NCBI GenBank assembly: GCA_910584735.1
Contig: CAJUBM010000097.1
Location: 1-11,258 of the forward strand
Source: an uncultured Muribaculaceae bacterium
Lineage (GTDB): Bacteria > Bacteroidota > Bacteroidia > Bacteroidales > Muribaculaceae
Length of the DNA stretch: 11,258 nucleotides
Reading direction: 5' to 3'
The notes beneath the pieces were generated by a model. That model was not told the origin of the DNA and made no database searches. It worked only from the letters and a program-made list of their open reading frames with translations. A program made the translations under genes and the position numbers. Below, one piece after another: positions 1 through 5,851 of the stretch (positions are counted from its first letter, which is position 1; every line of letters begins with the position of its first letter).

Positions 1-140
1 TCCGCCTCTTCGGGTGGCCTGCCGTCCCGGAGGTCCGGCGCCACTACCATCCGGCCACACAAAAAACAAAACAAAAAAACACGGGGCATAAGGAGTATAA
101 CAGGTGGGGCTTCAGTTCTTTTTGAGAGGATGGCAATGCA

Positions 141-180
141 TAAAAGAAACCGCCGTGGGGGGAATCCGTCACGGCGGTTT
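141..180 (-). terminator. Rho-independent terminator after rng
   Basis: Positions 147-157 and 170-180 are perfect 11-bp inverted repeats (AAACCGCCGTG / CACGGCGGTTT) around a 12-nt loop. Read on the minus strand, the stem is followed by TTTCTTTTA, a normal U-tract. It lies about 75 nt past the RNase G stop codon and in the right orientation to end that transcript. The plus strand has a shorter T-run (TTT, then ATG), so it may also work the other way for a gene outside the window. Confidence 0.85.
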
Positions 181-215
181 ATGTGTGGGGGACAGGTGGG
201 AGCGCGGACGCTCTC

Positions 216-254
216 GGATGCGGCGGTCTGACGGCGGGTCAGGAGGACGCATCC
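216..254 (-). other. Stem-loop in the 3' untranslated region of rng
   Basis: GGATGCG (216-222) pairs with CGCATCC (248-254), and inside it CTGAC (228-232) pairs with GTCAG (238-242) around a 5-nt loop. The structure starts immediately after the RNase G stop codon on the minus strand and precedes the terminator at 141-180. There is no T-run next to it, so it is not itself a terminator. A protective or RNase-processing 3' UTR structure is possible, but this is inference from base pairing only. Confidence 0.4.
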
Positions 255-255
255 C

Positions 256-1887
256 TTATTCCTGATTTACGCGGTTCTTGGCTTTTGTCTTGTTTTTCTC
301 CGATGACGATTTGTCAAGGTCTTTCTCTTCTTTGAGGTCAATCTCGTTGCGCTCTGAGTCGAGCACACGATATTGCAGATAGGCCAGTTCCTGGCTGGGG
401 AGGATTTTGAACCGGGCACCGAGTTCCATGCGCCAGCGGCGGTAGATGGAGATTATGCCCTTCTTAAGGTAGGCATCGACAAAGGGATGGACATACATCA
501 CGAAGTCGCGGGCCTTCATATCCTTCACCAGGTAGGTGAGCTTCTGATGGAGCGTGTCGGTGAACAGCAGCGACGGCTGCACCTCCCCTTTTCCGAAGCA
601 TGAGGGGCAGCTCTCGGCGGTGATTATATCCAGCGCCGGCCGCACCCTCTGGCGGGTTATCTGCATGAGGCCGAACTTACTCAGAGGCAAGATGTTGTGA
701 CGGGCGCGGTCATTGGCCATCACCTCGCGCATATGCTCGTAGAGAGCCTGGCGGTGCTCGGGCTTGTTCATGTCAATGAAGTCAACGACTATGATGCCGC
801 CCATATCGCGCAGCCTCAACTGGCGCGCTATCTCGTCGGCGGCACGGAGGTTCACCTCCAGGGCGTTGTTCTCCTGGTCGGTACCTGCCTTGGTGCGGTT
901 TCCCGAGTTCACGTCTATCACGTGGAGCGCCTCGGTGTGTTCGATTATTATGTATGCTCCCGATTTGAAGGAGACGGTCTTGCCGAACGACGACTTGATT
1001 TGTCGCGTGATGTTGAAATGGTCGAAAATCGGCTCGTCCTTCTTGTAGAGCTTTACGATGTCCTTCTTCTCCGGGGCTATAAGGCTGACATATTTCTGTA
1101 TCTGCCCCATAATCTCGGCATCGTTGACATAGATGTTCTCGAAGTCGGGGGAGAATATGTCGCGCAGCACCCCTACGATACGGCTCTCCTCCTCGAATAC
1201 CAATGCGGGAGCCGTGGCGCGGCGGGCGTTTTCAAGTGCGTCCTCCCAGCATTTCATCAGGGTCTTAAGCTCGTGATTGAGCTCTGCCACGGATTTGCCT
1301 TCGGCGGAGGTGCGCACTATCACGCCGAAGTTGCGCGGCCGTATGGACTCTACGAGATGGCGCAGACGCGATTTCTCGCCGCCGGTACGTATCTTCTGGG
1401 AGATGGATATTTTGTCGGAGAAGGGGATAAGCACCATGTAGCGCCCGGTGAATGAAATCTCGGTGGTGAGCCTGGGGCCTTTCGTGGAGATGGGCTCCTT
1501 GACAATCTGCACCAGCAGTTCCTGGTCTTTGGCAAGCTGGTCTACGACCGTGCCCTGTTTGTCGATGTCAGGCCGGAAGGTGAGTTTCTGCACCTGTGGC
1601 ATGGGGGCTTTGGAGTCCCCTTTGGGGAGTTCCTTCATGAACTCCGCGAATGAAGAGAAACGTGGACCAAGATCCAGGTAATGCAGGAAGGCGTCCTTTT
1701 CGTAGCCGACGTTGACAAACGCCGCGTTCAGGCCGGGCATCAGCTTCTTGACCTTCGCGAGGTATATGTCGCCGACGGCATAGGCAAGCGTCCGGCTCTC
1801 CTTCTGCAGAGAGACCAGACGCCCGTCCTCAAGGAGGGCTATGGAGACCTCCTTGGGCTGTACGTCAACGATTAGTTCGCTTTTCAT
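256..1887 (-). CDS. rng: Ribonuclease G (Rne/Rng family endoribonuclease)
   Basis: A single-strand-specific endoribonuclease of the RNase E/G family, which processes rRNA precursors and starts mRNA decay in the cytoplasm. The protein is 543 residues from the chosen ATG; an upstream in-frame ATG at 1920 would add 11 residues not expected for the family, whereas MKSELIVDV is a typical start. An S1-like domain begins near residue 35 and carries an insert of roughly 40 residues (about 75-120). The two metal-binding catalytic aspartates are visible as IDVNSG (D325) and VVDFIDM (D369), with the family signature EIARQLRLRDMGG between them. The zinc-link motif CPSC is at C427 and C430, which dimerises the enzyme in E. 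coli RNase E. It is somewhat longer than E. coli RNase G and lacks the long C-terminal scaffold of RNase E. The tail is Lys/Glu rich. Its closest neighbours are a small ribosomal-type gene and hup, from which it is separated by a terminator-like hairpin. Confidence 0.95.
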   Translation of the reverse strand: MKSELIVDVQPKEVSIALLEDGRLVSLQKESRTLAYAVGDIYLAKVKKLMPGLNAAFVNVGYEKDAFLHYLDLGPRFSSFAEFMKELPKGDSKAPMPQVQKLTFRPDIDKQGTVVDQLAKDQELLVQIVKEPISTKGPRLTTEISFTGRYMVLIPFSDKISISQKIRTGGEKSRLRHLVESIRPRNFGVIVRTSAEGKSVAELNHELKTLMKCWEDALENARRATAPALVFEEESRIVGVLRDIFSPDFENIYVNDAEIMGQIQKYVSLIAPEKKDIVKLYKKDEPIFDHFNITRQIKSSFGKTVSFKSGAYIIIEHTEALHVIDVNSGNRTKAGTDQENNALEVNLRAADEIARQLRLRDMGGIIVVDFIDMNKPEHRQALYEHMREVMANDRARHNILPLSKFGLMQITRQRVRPALDIITAESCPSCFGKGEVQPSLLFTDTLHQKLTYLVKDMKARDFVMYVHPFVDAYLKKGIISIYRRWRMELGARFKILPSQELAYLQYRVLDSERNEIDLKEEKDLDKSSSEKNKTKAKNRVNQE

Positions 1888-1929
1888 TATTACTCGGAAT
1901 GGTATGGTGCGGGGGCGCAACGCCCCCTT

Positions 1930-1989
1930 AAAAAACCGCAGCGCCGCCTACCGGCCGCTCGTGGCAGGCCTGGCGACGGCGCCCTGCGG
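1930..1989 (-). terminator. Terminator or attenuator-like hairpin between the 29-aa gene and rng
   Basis: On the minus strand CCGCAG-GG-CGCCG (1989-1977) pairs with CGGCGCTGCGG (1946-1936), giving an 11-bp stem with a 2-nt bulge. A 30-nt loop contains further GC-rich self-complementarity (CCGGCC / GGCCTGG on the plus strand). Six Ts follow directly (1935-1930). This is the layout of an intrinsic terminator. It ends 42 nt before the RNase G start codon, leaving little room for a separate rng promoter, so partial read-through or conditional termination is plausible. Confidence 0.6.
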
Positions 1990-2016
1990 AAGAAATCTCA
2001 TGGCCGTGAGGCCGCA

Positions 2017-2106
2017 TTACTTCTTCTTATGGCGGTTCTTGCGCAGACGTTTTTTACGCTTGTGGGTGGCCATTTTGTGGCCTTTTCTTTTCTTTCCGCT
2101 TGGCAT
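2017..2106 (-). CDS. Small basic ribosomal-type protein, AURKAIP1/COX24 (mS38-like) family
   Basis: A 29-codon gene starting at ATG 2106-2104 and ending with TAA at 2019-2017, too short for most gene callers. The product begins MPSGKKRKGHKMATHKRKK and ends RNRHKKK; over half of its residues are Lys, Arg or His and none is acidic. This closely matches the tiny proteins annotated in Bacteroidetes genomes as AURKAIP1/COX24 domain proteins, related to the C-terminal motif of mitochondrial ribosomal protein mS38. A role as a ribosome component or rRNA-binding peptide follows from that family, not from direct evidence here. It starts 32 nt after the hup stop codon and is probably co-transcribed with hup. 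A terminator-like hairpin follows it before rng. I recognise the sequence type well; the exact family name is from memory. Confidence 0.85.
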   Translation of the reverse strand: MPSGKKRKGHKMATHKRKKRLRKNRHKKK

Positions 2107-2138
2107 AATCAAATATGATAGTTAAGGGTGAATGGTTT

Positions 2139-2414
2139 TCAGGCTTTTACATCCTCCATGAAGCACTTTGCGGGCTTGAAGGCGGGGATGTTGTGCTCGG
2201 GTATGATGATGGTAGTGTTCTTGGAGATATTGCGGGCTGTTTTCTGCGAGCGGGTCTTGATGATGAAGCTGCCGAAGCCGCGAAGATATACGGGTTCGCC
2301 GTGAGCGAGGGAATCTTTAACCACTTCCATGAACTTTTCGATGGTTTCGAGAACGGCAGCTTTTTCAATGCCGGTGGTCTTTGAAATCTCGTTTACGATT
2401 TCTGCTTTAGTCAT
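2139..2414 (-). CDS. hup: HU family DNA-binding protein
   Basis: A 91-residue histone-like protein of the HU/IHF family, which binds and bends double-stranded DNA as a dimer. The length is standard. The N-terminal helices start MTKAEIVNEISKTTGIEK, followed by the conserved turn YLRGFGSF (about residues 43-50). The DNA-binding beta-arm contains ARNISKNTTIIIPEHNIPAFKPAK; its NIPAFKPAK segment is the usual arm-tip motif and return strand. The conserved proline that intercalates into DNA in HU is visible in that IPAFKP segment. The start ATG (2414-2412) gives the canonical N-terminus. Two hairpins and two imperfect -7 promoter matches lie upstream. The 29-aa ribosomal-type gene follows 32 nt downstream on the same strand. 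Confidence 0.95.
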   Translation of the reverse strand: MTKAEIVNEISKTTGIEKAAVLETIEKFMEVVKDSLAHGEPVYLRGFGSFIIKTRSQKTARNISKNTTIIIPEHNIPAFKPAKCFMEDVKA

Positions 2415-2445
2415 AGCTTTGTGTTGCTGTTAATATTTTATGTTA

Positions 2446-2524
2446 CAAAAATCTGTTTGATGCTGAATGTCAGCAGAATAACGCACACCTGTCGAGGGTG
2501 TGCGGAATTGCAAGTGCAAATATC
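2446..2524 (-). promoter_or_regulatory. hup upstream region: two hairpins and two candidate -7 elements
   Basis: Two adjacent inverted repeats stand out: CGCACACC / GGTGTGCG (2482-2489 and 2497-2504, 7-nt loop) and TGCTGA / TCAGCA (2461-2466 and 2470-2475, 3-nt loop). On the minus strand GATATTTG (2524-2517) and GATTTTTG (2453-2446) each match the Bacteroidetes -7 consensus TAnnTTTG except at its first base. Neither has a clear TTG at the usual distance. If the first is used, the hairpins lie in a leader of about 100 nt; if the second, they lie upstream of the promoter as possible operator sites. The sequence does not decide between these. Confidence 0.35.
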
Positions 2525-2568
2525 GCACTTTTTTTTGAATCACGCGCTATTTCGGAGCCAAAATCAGC

Positions 2569-2590
2569 AAAAAAAGTTCTAATAAACTTC
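2569..2590 (-). terminator. Weak terminator after the queuosine precursor transporter gene
   Basis: On the minus strand AAGTT (2589-2585) and AACTT (2578-2574) form a stem around a 6-nt loop, extendable by a few weak A-U and G-U pairs, followed by a run of seven Ts (2575-2569). It lies about 75 nt beyond the transporter stop codon and in the correct orientation. The stem is AT-rich and short, so it may be inefficient. It is the only T-tract hairpin between the transporter and hup on this strand. Confidence 0.45.
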
Positions 2591-2665
2591 TCAACCTCGC
2601 AGTTTTAGCTTCCGGGAGCATATTGCCTGCGCAGTGCCGTATGCAGCAACAGCGCCCTTATGCGC

Positions 2666-3361
2666 TCATGTCGGGGAGGACGTCTCCAGCTTTCTGAGCA
2701 GGGATACGGCCCGCACCGTCACCGGGAGAATCATTATCTCGTAGAGGGTTTTCAGGAGCGTCTGCGTAACGATAAGCGACACAATCACATCCGCCGGCAG
2801 CACACCGGCGAAAGCACAGGGAAAGAATATCAGCGAGTCCACCCCCTCACCCCACAGGGTCGAGACCACGGCCCTTAGCGAGAAACTCCCGGCGCCGTCG
2901 CTGCCACGCCGCACGGCGGTGAGCTTCATGCGGTGCATCACCCATGCGTTCGTCATCGAGCCGCATACGAATGCGGCAAAACTCGCGGCCATTATACGTG
3001 GCACGGCCCCATAGACCATCTCCATGGCCTGCTGTCCGTGCCACTCGGAACCTCCGGGCAGCGCTATGGCCAGATTGAGAAACACGGCGGTAAACAGGCT
3101 CATGGCAAAGCCCGTCCATATCACCAGACGGGCCTTGGCAAAGCCATATATCTCCGTTACGCAGTCATTAATTATATAGGAGAGGGGGAAAACCGCCATC
3201 CCCGCCGTCACGGTAAGCCCAAAAGGAAGATCGACGGTCTTTATCTCTATAAGGTTGGCTATGATTATACACACCACGAACACCACGGTGAGTATCATGA
3301 AGGGCAGGGACACCTGCCGCCGCGCCCAGCCGGGGGCGGATTCTGCTGTAAGTCTGTTCAT
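2666..3361 (-). CDS. yhhQ: Queuosine precursor transporter, YhhQ (COG1738) family
   Basis: An integral inner-membrane protein of the YhhQ/Vut_1 family that imports queuosine precursors (preQ0, preQ1 or queuine, depending on the member) for tRNA modification. It has 231 residues, usual for the family, with hydrophobic segments near 20-39, 48-66, 78-100, 120-142, 164-190 and 191-218. Family hallmarks are visible: N36 and K41 in ANLIEIKTV; P59, Y62, D66 and E70 in PLSYIINDCVTEIYG; and R163 followed by GEGVDSLIFF (171-180). K204 and E208 lie in the last helix. A preQ1-I riboswitch sits directly upstream, which independently supports the substrate class. The start at 3361 is 4 nt after the riboswitch and fits that arrangement; M22 would remove a polar N-terminus but waste this spacing. 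A lipoprotein gene lies upstream on the same strand. Confidence 0.92.
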   Translation of the reverse strand: MNRLTAESAPGWARRQVSLPFMILTVVFVVCIIIANLIEIKTVDLPFGLTVTAGMAVFPLSYIINDCVTEIYGFAKARLVIWTGFAMSLFTAVFLNLAIALPGGSEWHGQQAMEMVYGAVPRIMAASFAAFVCGSMTNAWVMHRMKLTAVRRGSDGAGSFSLRAVVSTLWGEGVDSLIFFPCAFAGVLPADVIVSLIVTQTLLKTLYEIMILPVTVRAVSLLRKLETSSPT

Positions 3362-3365
3362 AAAT

Positions 3366-3394
3366 CTTGTTTTTTACGAGGTAGCAAGCACTCG
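3366..3394 (-). promoter_or_regulatory. PreQ1-I type riboswitch controlling yhhQ
   Basis: On the minus strand CGAG (3394-3391) pairs with CTCG (3380-3377) to form P1 around the 10-nt loop TGCTTGCTAC (3390-3381). Then TAAAAAA (3376-3370) is followed by CAAG (3369-3366), which pairs perfectly with CTTG inside the loop (3388-3385). This is the H-type pseudoknot of the preQ1-I aptamer: short P1, a 10-nt loop ending in the ligand-reading C (position 3381), an A-rich third strand and a closing P2. Loop length and ending match the Thermoanaerobacter tengcongensis aptamer. P1 is only 4 bp rather than 5. P2 ends 4 nt before the yhhQ ATG, so ligand binding should block translation start. Repression of uptake when preQ1 is abundant is the expected logic. 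Confidence 0.85.
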
Positions 3395-3437
3395 GCGGAG
3401 AGATAGTGGAACGCCCCGACAGGGCAGAGCCGATCAA

Positions 3438-3854
3438 TCAGCTTACACGGATGTAGCTCACCGATGTATAACCCCAGCCGTTACCCGGGGGATAAGTGAT
3501 AATAAGAGAGGAGCCTCCGTTATAGGCCACCCCGCAGTTCATTCCGTAGGATGGGCCGTAATCGGGGTAGAAGGTGAAATATATACTGCCACCCTCACAA
3601 TAATAATCGAACTCGAGATAGTCGCCGTCATAGGTCTGCCAATACCCTGTGCCGTCATAATAGAACGTATAGGTCTCGGAATAATCCTGCACGTTGGCCC
3701 AGGTACCGGTCAGATACCAGTCGTCACCATAGCCGTAGGGGTCATCGTCCTCACACGAAGTAAGGGCCGAGGATGCAAGCAACAATCCCAGCGACATCAC
3801 TACGAAAGTCAGATAACGCGAGACGCGTCCCGCAGATTTTGTAAGGATAGCCAT
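3438..3854 (-). CDS. Small putative surface lipoprotein, Tyr/Gly/Asp rich
   Basis: A 138-residue predicted lipoprotein that I do not recognise by name. The start is taken at ATG 3854. A TTG start at 3878 would overlap a -7 promoter motif and is rejected. A signal peptide (about residues 1-33, hydrophobic core YLTFVVMSLGLLLASSAL) ends in the lipobox LTSC with Cys34. The lipidated Cys is followed by EDDD, resembling the acidic lipoprotein export signal that sends Bacteroidetes lipoproteins to the cell surface. The mature part reads like a small beta-barrel or lipocalin-like domain: GTWANV, YTFYYDGTGYWQTY, DYLEFDYYCEGGSIYFTF, then LIITYPPG and a final strand with YIRVS. It resembles short lipocalin-like or DUF5640-type lipoproteins of this phylum, but that is a pattern impression. 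Two further Cys residues (in YYCEGG and MNCGVA) might form a disulfide. It lies upstream of the riboswitch and yhhQ and diverges from the T9SS operon. Confidence 0.75.
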   Translation of the reverse strand: MAILTKSAGRVSRYLTFVVMSLGLLLASSALTSCEDDDPYGYGDDWYLTGTWANVQDYSETYTFYYDGTGYWQTYDGDYLEFDYYCEGGSIYFTFYPDYGPSYGMNCGVAYNGGSSLIITYPPGNGWGYTSVSYIRVS

Positions 3855-3875
3855 TTTGTCGTTTTTTCGAGTTTG

Positions 3876-3883
3876 CAAAATTA
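3876..3883 (-). promoter_or_regulatory. Bacteroidetes -7 element for the lipoprotein gene
   Basis: The minus strand reads TAATTTTG, an exact match to the Bacteroidetes sigma-ABfr -7 consensus TAnnTTTG. Transcription would start around 3869-3870, giving a leader of about 15 nt before the ATG at 3854. No TTG is seen 19-20 nt upstream; the nearest TTTG is only 12 nt away, so the -33 element is missing or weak. A long A-rich leader just before ATG (AAAAAACGACAAA) is typical of well-translated Bacteroidetes genes. Confidence 0.5.
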
Positions 3884-3952
3884 ACGTGTTTCCTCCAAAC
3901 AGAGCGGGGAGACAGCCGTCTTTAGATATTATTAACAGTTCAACACGCCTGA

Positions 3953-3983
3953 TTGTTTCCCGTCCTCGAAGGCAATAAATAGC
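3953..3983 (+). promoter_or_regulatory. Candidate promoter of the T9SS operon
   Basis: A TTG (3953-3955) is followed after 20 nt by TAAATAGC (3976-3983), a partial match to TAnnTTTG. The start would fall around 3990, leaving about 15 nt before porT. The match is weak and the assignment is inference from spacing and location in the divergent intergenic region 3884-4005, which holds no other recognisable signal. The leader has no Shine-Dalgarno sequence. Confidence 0.25.
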
Positions 3984-4005
3984 CGCTTGCAGCGTTCATC
4001 AATTA

Positions 4006-4773
4006 ATGAATGTATTCTCCCGCATATCAAAGATATTAGGCCACCCGAGATGCCGGATGCTCTATGCCGCAGCGATAACGGCGGCAATATGGCTCACACC
4101 CCAATATGCCGGAGCCGCAGGGCGGCTGAACGACAAACTCCTCAACCGCCCCTACACGGACCAACGGCGCTTCCATCTGGGATTCTCCGTGGGGATGAAC
4201 TCCTTCGGGATGAGTTTCCACCACAACGGATTCGTGTCGGACGATGGCCAGACCTGGTTCATGTCGCAGCCCTCCTACTCCCCGGGGTTCTGCGTGAACG
4301 GCCTCATGAACCTGCGTCTGAACGACTATTTCTCGGTGCGCGTGACGCCGGGCATGTGGTTCGGCAACAGGGTGATAAAATTCCTTGACACTACCAACGG
4401 CACAGAATACCGCCAGGACCTCAAATCGGCCTACGTGGTGGTACCGATCGACTTGAAATTCTCCGCCCAGCGCATGCGCAACCTGCGGCCATACGTTGTT
4501 GGTGGTGTGATGCCTGCCTTCGATGTTGCAAAGAAACGCACCGACTTCCTGATGACAAAATCATCGGACATATTCCTCTCCGTAGGCTTCGGCTGCGACT
4601 TCTACCTCCCATATTTCAAATTCATCCCCGAGGTGAAATTCTGTTTCGGGCTGTCGGACGCCATAAAGCATGACCGCCCCGACCTGGTCGACGACCCTCT
4701 CAAACAAAACATCTCCAACTCCGTGAAACGCGCCACCACACAGATGATTGTCTTCACTTTCTATTTTGAATAA
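4006..4773 (+). CDS. porT: Type IX secretion system outer-membrane protein PorT family
   Basis: A 255-residue beta-barrel protein of the PorT/SprT family, required for assembly or function of the type IX secretion system in the outer membrane. A signal peptide covers about residues 1-38, with hydrophobic core MLYAAAITAAIWL and probable cleavage in AGAAG. The mature N-terminus shows the family signature LNRPYTDQRRFHLGFSVGMN (about 46-65). Alternating strands follow (FSVRVTPGMWFG, YVVVPIDLKF, LRPYVVGGVMPAFDV, FIPEVKFCFGLSD), ending in the terminal aromatic strand QMIVFTFYFE typical of outer-membrane barrels. It is the first gene of the T9SS operon. Its stop codon overlaps the porP start by one base (TAATG), implying translational coupling. 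In Porphyromonas gingivalis porT lies apart from porPKLMN, so this linkage adds support to a shared role. Confidence 0.85.
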   Translation: MNVFSRISKILGHPRCRMLYAAAITAAIWLTPQYAGAAGRLNDKLLNRPYTDQRRFHLGFSVGMNSFGMSFHHNGFVSDDGQTWFMSQPSYSPGFCVNGLMNLRLNDYFSVRVTPGMWFGNRVIKFLDTTNGTEYRQDLKSAYVVVPIDLKFSAQRMRNLRPYVVGGVMPAFDVAKKRTDFLMTKSSDIFLSVGFGCDFYLPYFKFIPEVKFCFGLSDAIKHDRPDLVDDPLKQNISNSVKRATTQMIVFTFYFE

Positions 4774-5816
4774 TGAACCGGTCAGCAATACTTTTCGGCA
4801 ATATACTCCGTAGATACGCCCTACGCAGGCCCCTACCCCGTGCACTGCCGCTGCTGGCGGCATTTATGGCAGCCTTTGCACTCCCTGTGAAGAGCCACGC
4901 GCAGACTGACGCCCAGTTCTCACAGTACTACGAGGTGCCAAATTATTACAATGCCGCCGCCGGAGGCCTCACCGACCTTCTCCGCATACGTGCCGGCGCC
5001 CGCCTGCAATGGGTGGGAATCGAACACGCCCCGCAGACATTCCTCGTGGCCGCCGATATGCCGTTCAAATTCATAGGCAAGCGTTTCGGCACCGGCCTGG
5101 TGATGCAGCAGGAAAGCTACGGCCTCTACAAGAACCTGAATATCGGAGCCCAACTATCATACAAGCAGAAACTTCTCAAAGGGCAGCTAAGCATCGGTGT
5201 ACAGGTAGGGTTCGTAGACCAGTCGTTCAAGGGAACGGACGTGTTCATCCCCGACCAGGATGACTTCCACACCGGCACCGACGACGCCATCCCACAGCAG
5301 GACATACGCGGCAACGCCTTCGATGTAGGAGCCGGCCTGTTCTTCACCCACAAGCTGTTCTGGGTAGGCGTGTCCGGCACCCACCTCACCCAGCCCTCCA
5401 TAAAGCTGAACGCCGAATCGGGGGAGAACACCAACGAGAAGAACTACGAATTTACTCTCGGACGCACCGTATATTTCATGGCCGGGAGCAATATTCCGCT
5501 AAAAAACACGTTATTTGAATTGCAGCCCTCAGTGCTGGTAAAGTCGGATTTCACCTTCACCTCGTGGGACGCCACAATGCGCTGCCGTTATAACAAATTT
5601 ATCACCGCAGGCGTGGGCTACCGCTGGAAAGACGCAGTGTATGCCGTGGTATCGGCCGAGATAAAGGGATTCTTCATAGGTTTCTCCTACGACTACCCCA
5701 CCTCGTCGATAGCCCGGGCTTCCTCGGGGAGCTACGAACTCTTCGCAGGCTACTCGCTGAAGCTTGACTTTTCCGAGCGCAACCGCCACAGGCACAAGAG
5801 TGTGCGCATAATGTAA
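4773..5816 (+). CDS. porP: Type IX secretion system membrane protein PorP/SprF
   Basis: A 347-residue outer-membrane beta-barrel of the PorP/SprF family, needed for T9SS function and, in gliding species, adhesin export. A signal peptide ends near residue 43 (LPVKSHAQ), giving a mature N-terminus with the family motif QFSQYYEVPNYYNAAAGG (about 49-66), equivalent to the usual QFSQ..FNP..YNPA.AG. The pattern of short strands with Gly and aromatic residues runs to the end, for example GVGYRWKDAVYAVVSAEIKG and YELFAGYSLKL. It finishes HKSVRIM, a conserved basic tail in Bacteroidales members. The start codon overlaps the porT stop; the gene porK starts 35 nt downstream. Start choice is supported by this coupling, although the pre-signal basic stretch (RRYALRRPLPR) is rather long. 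Confidence 0.9.
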   Translation: MNRSAILFGNILRRYALRRPLPRALPLLAAFMAAFALPVKSHAQTDAQFSQYYEVPNYYNAAAGGLTDLLRIRAGARLQWVGIEHAPQTFLVAADMPFKFIGKRFGTGLVMQQESYGLYKNLNIGAQLSYKQKLLKGQLSIGVQVGFVDQSFKGTDVFIPDQDDFHTGTDDAIPQQDIRGNAFDVGAGLFFTHKLFWVGVSGTHLTQPSIKLNAESGENTNEKNYEFTLGRTVYFMAGSNIPLKNTLFELQPSVLVKSDFTFTSWDATMRCRYNKFITAGVGYRWKDAVYAVVSAEIKGFFIGFSYDYPTSSIARASSGSYELFAGYSLKLDFSERNRHRHKSVRIM

Positions 5817-5851
5817 CCTCTCGTATCATACTCCTACACCTACAAACGACA

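Noticed and set aside
1..50. Partial minus-strand frame starting at ATG 50 and open to the left edge
   Set aside because: There are only 16 codons, no promoter or family match, and the left neighbour is unseen, so it cannot be supported.
1..231. Plus-strand frame open from the left edge to about 231
   Set aside because: It runs through the A-rich tract and the strong terminator hairpin at 147-180, and its translation is low complexity and basic with no family likeness.
697..1455. Open frame of 252 codons on the plus strand, antisense to rng
   Set aside because: It lies wholly inside the well-supported RNase G gene, and its translation shows no domain or signal. Long antisense frames are expected in GC-rich genes.
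2512..2536. Terminator-like hairpin on the plus strand (AAGTGC/GCACTT then T8)
   Set aside because: No plus-strand gene lies upstream to be terminated. The 6-bp stem overlaps the hup promoter region and is likely chance or promoter related.
3855..3878. TTG start giving the lipoprotein eight extra residues
   Set aside because: The TTG is part of the exact -7 motif TAATTTTG, so it would lie upstream of the transcript start. The ATG at 3854 gives a normal signal peptide.
3995..4010. TTCAT/ATGAA inverted repeat around the porT start codon
   Set aside because: The five A/T-rich pairs form a stem too weak to argue for start-codon control without comparative support.
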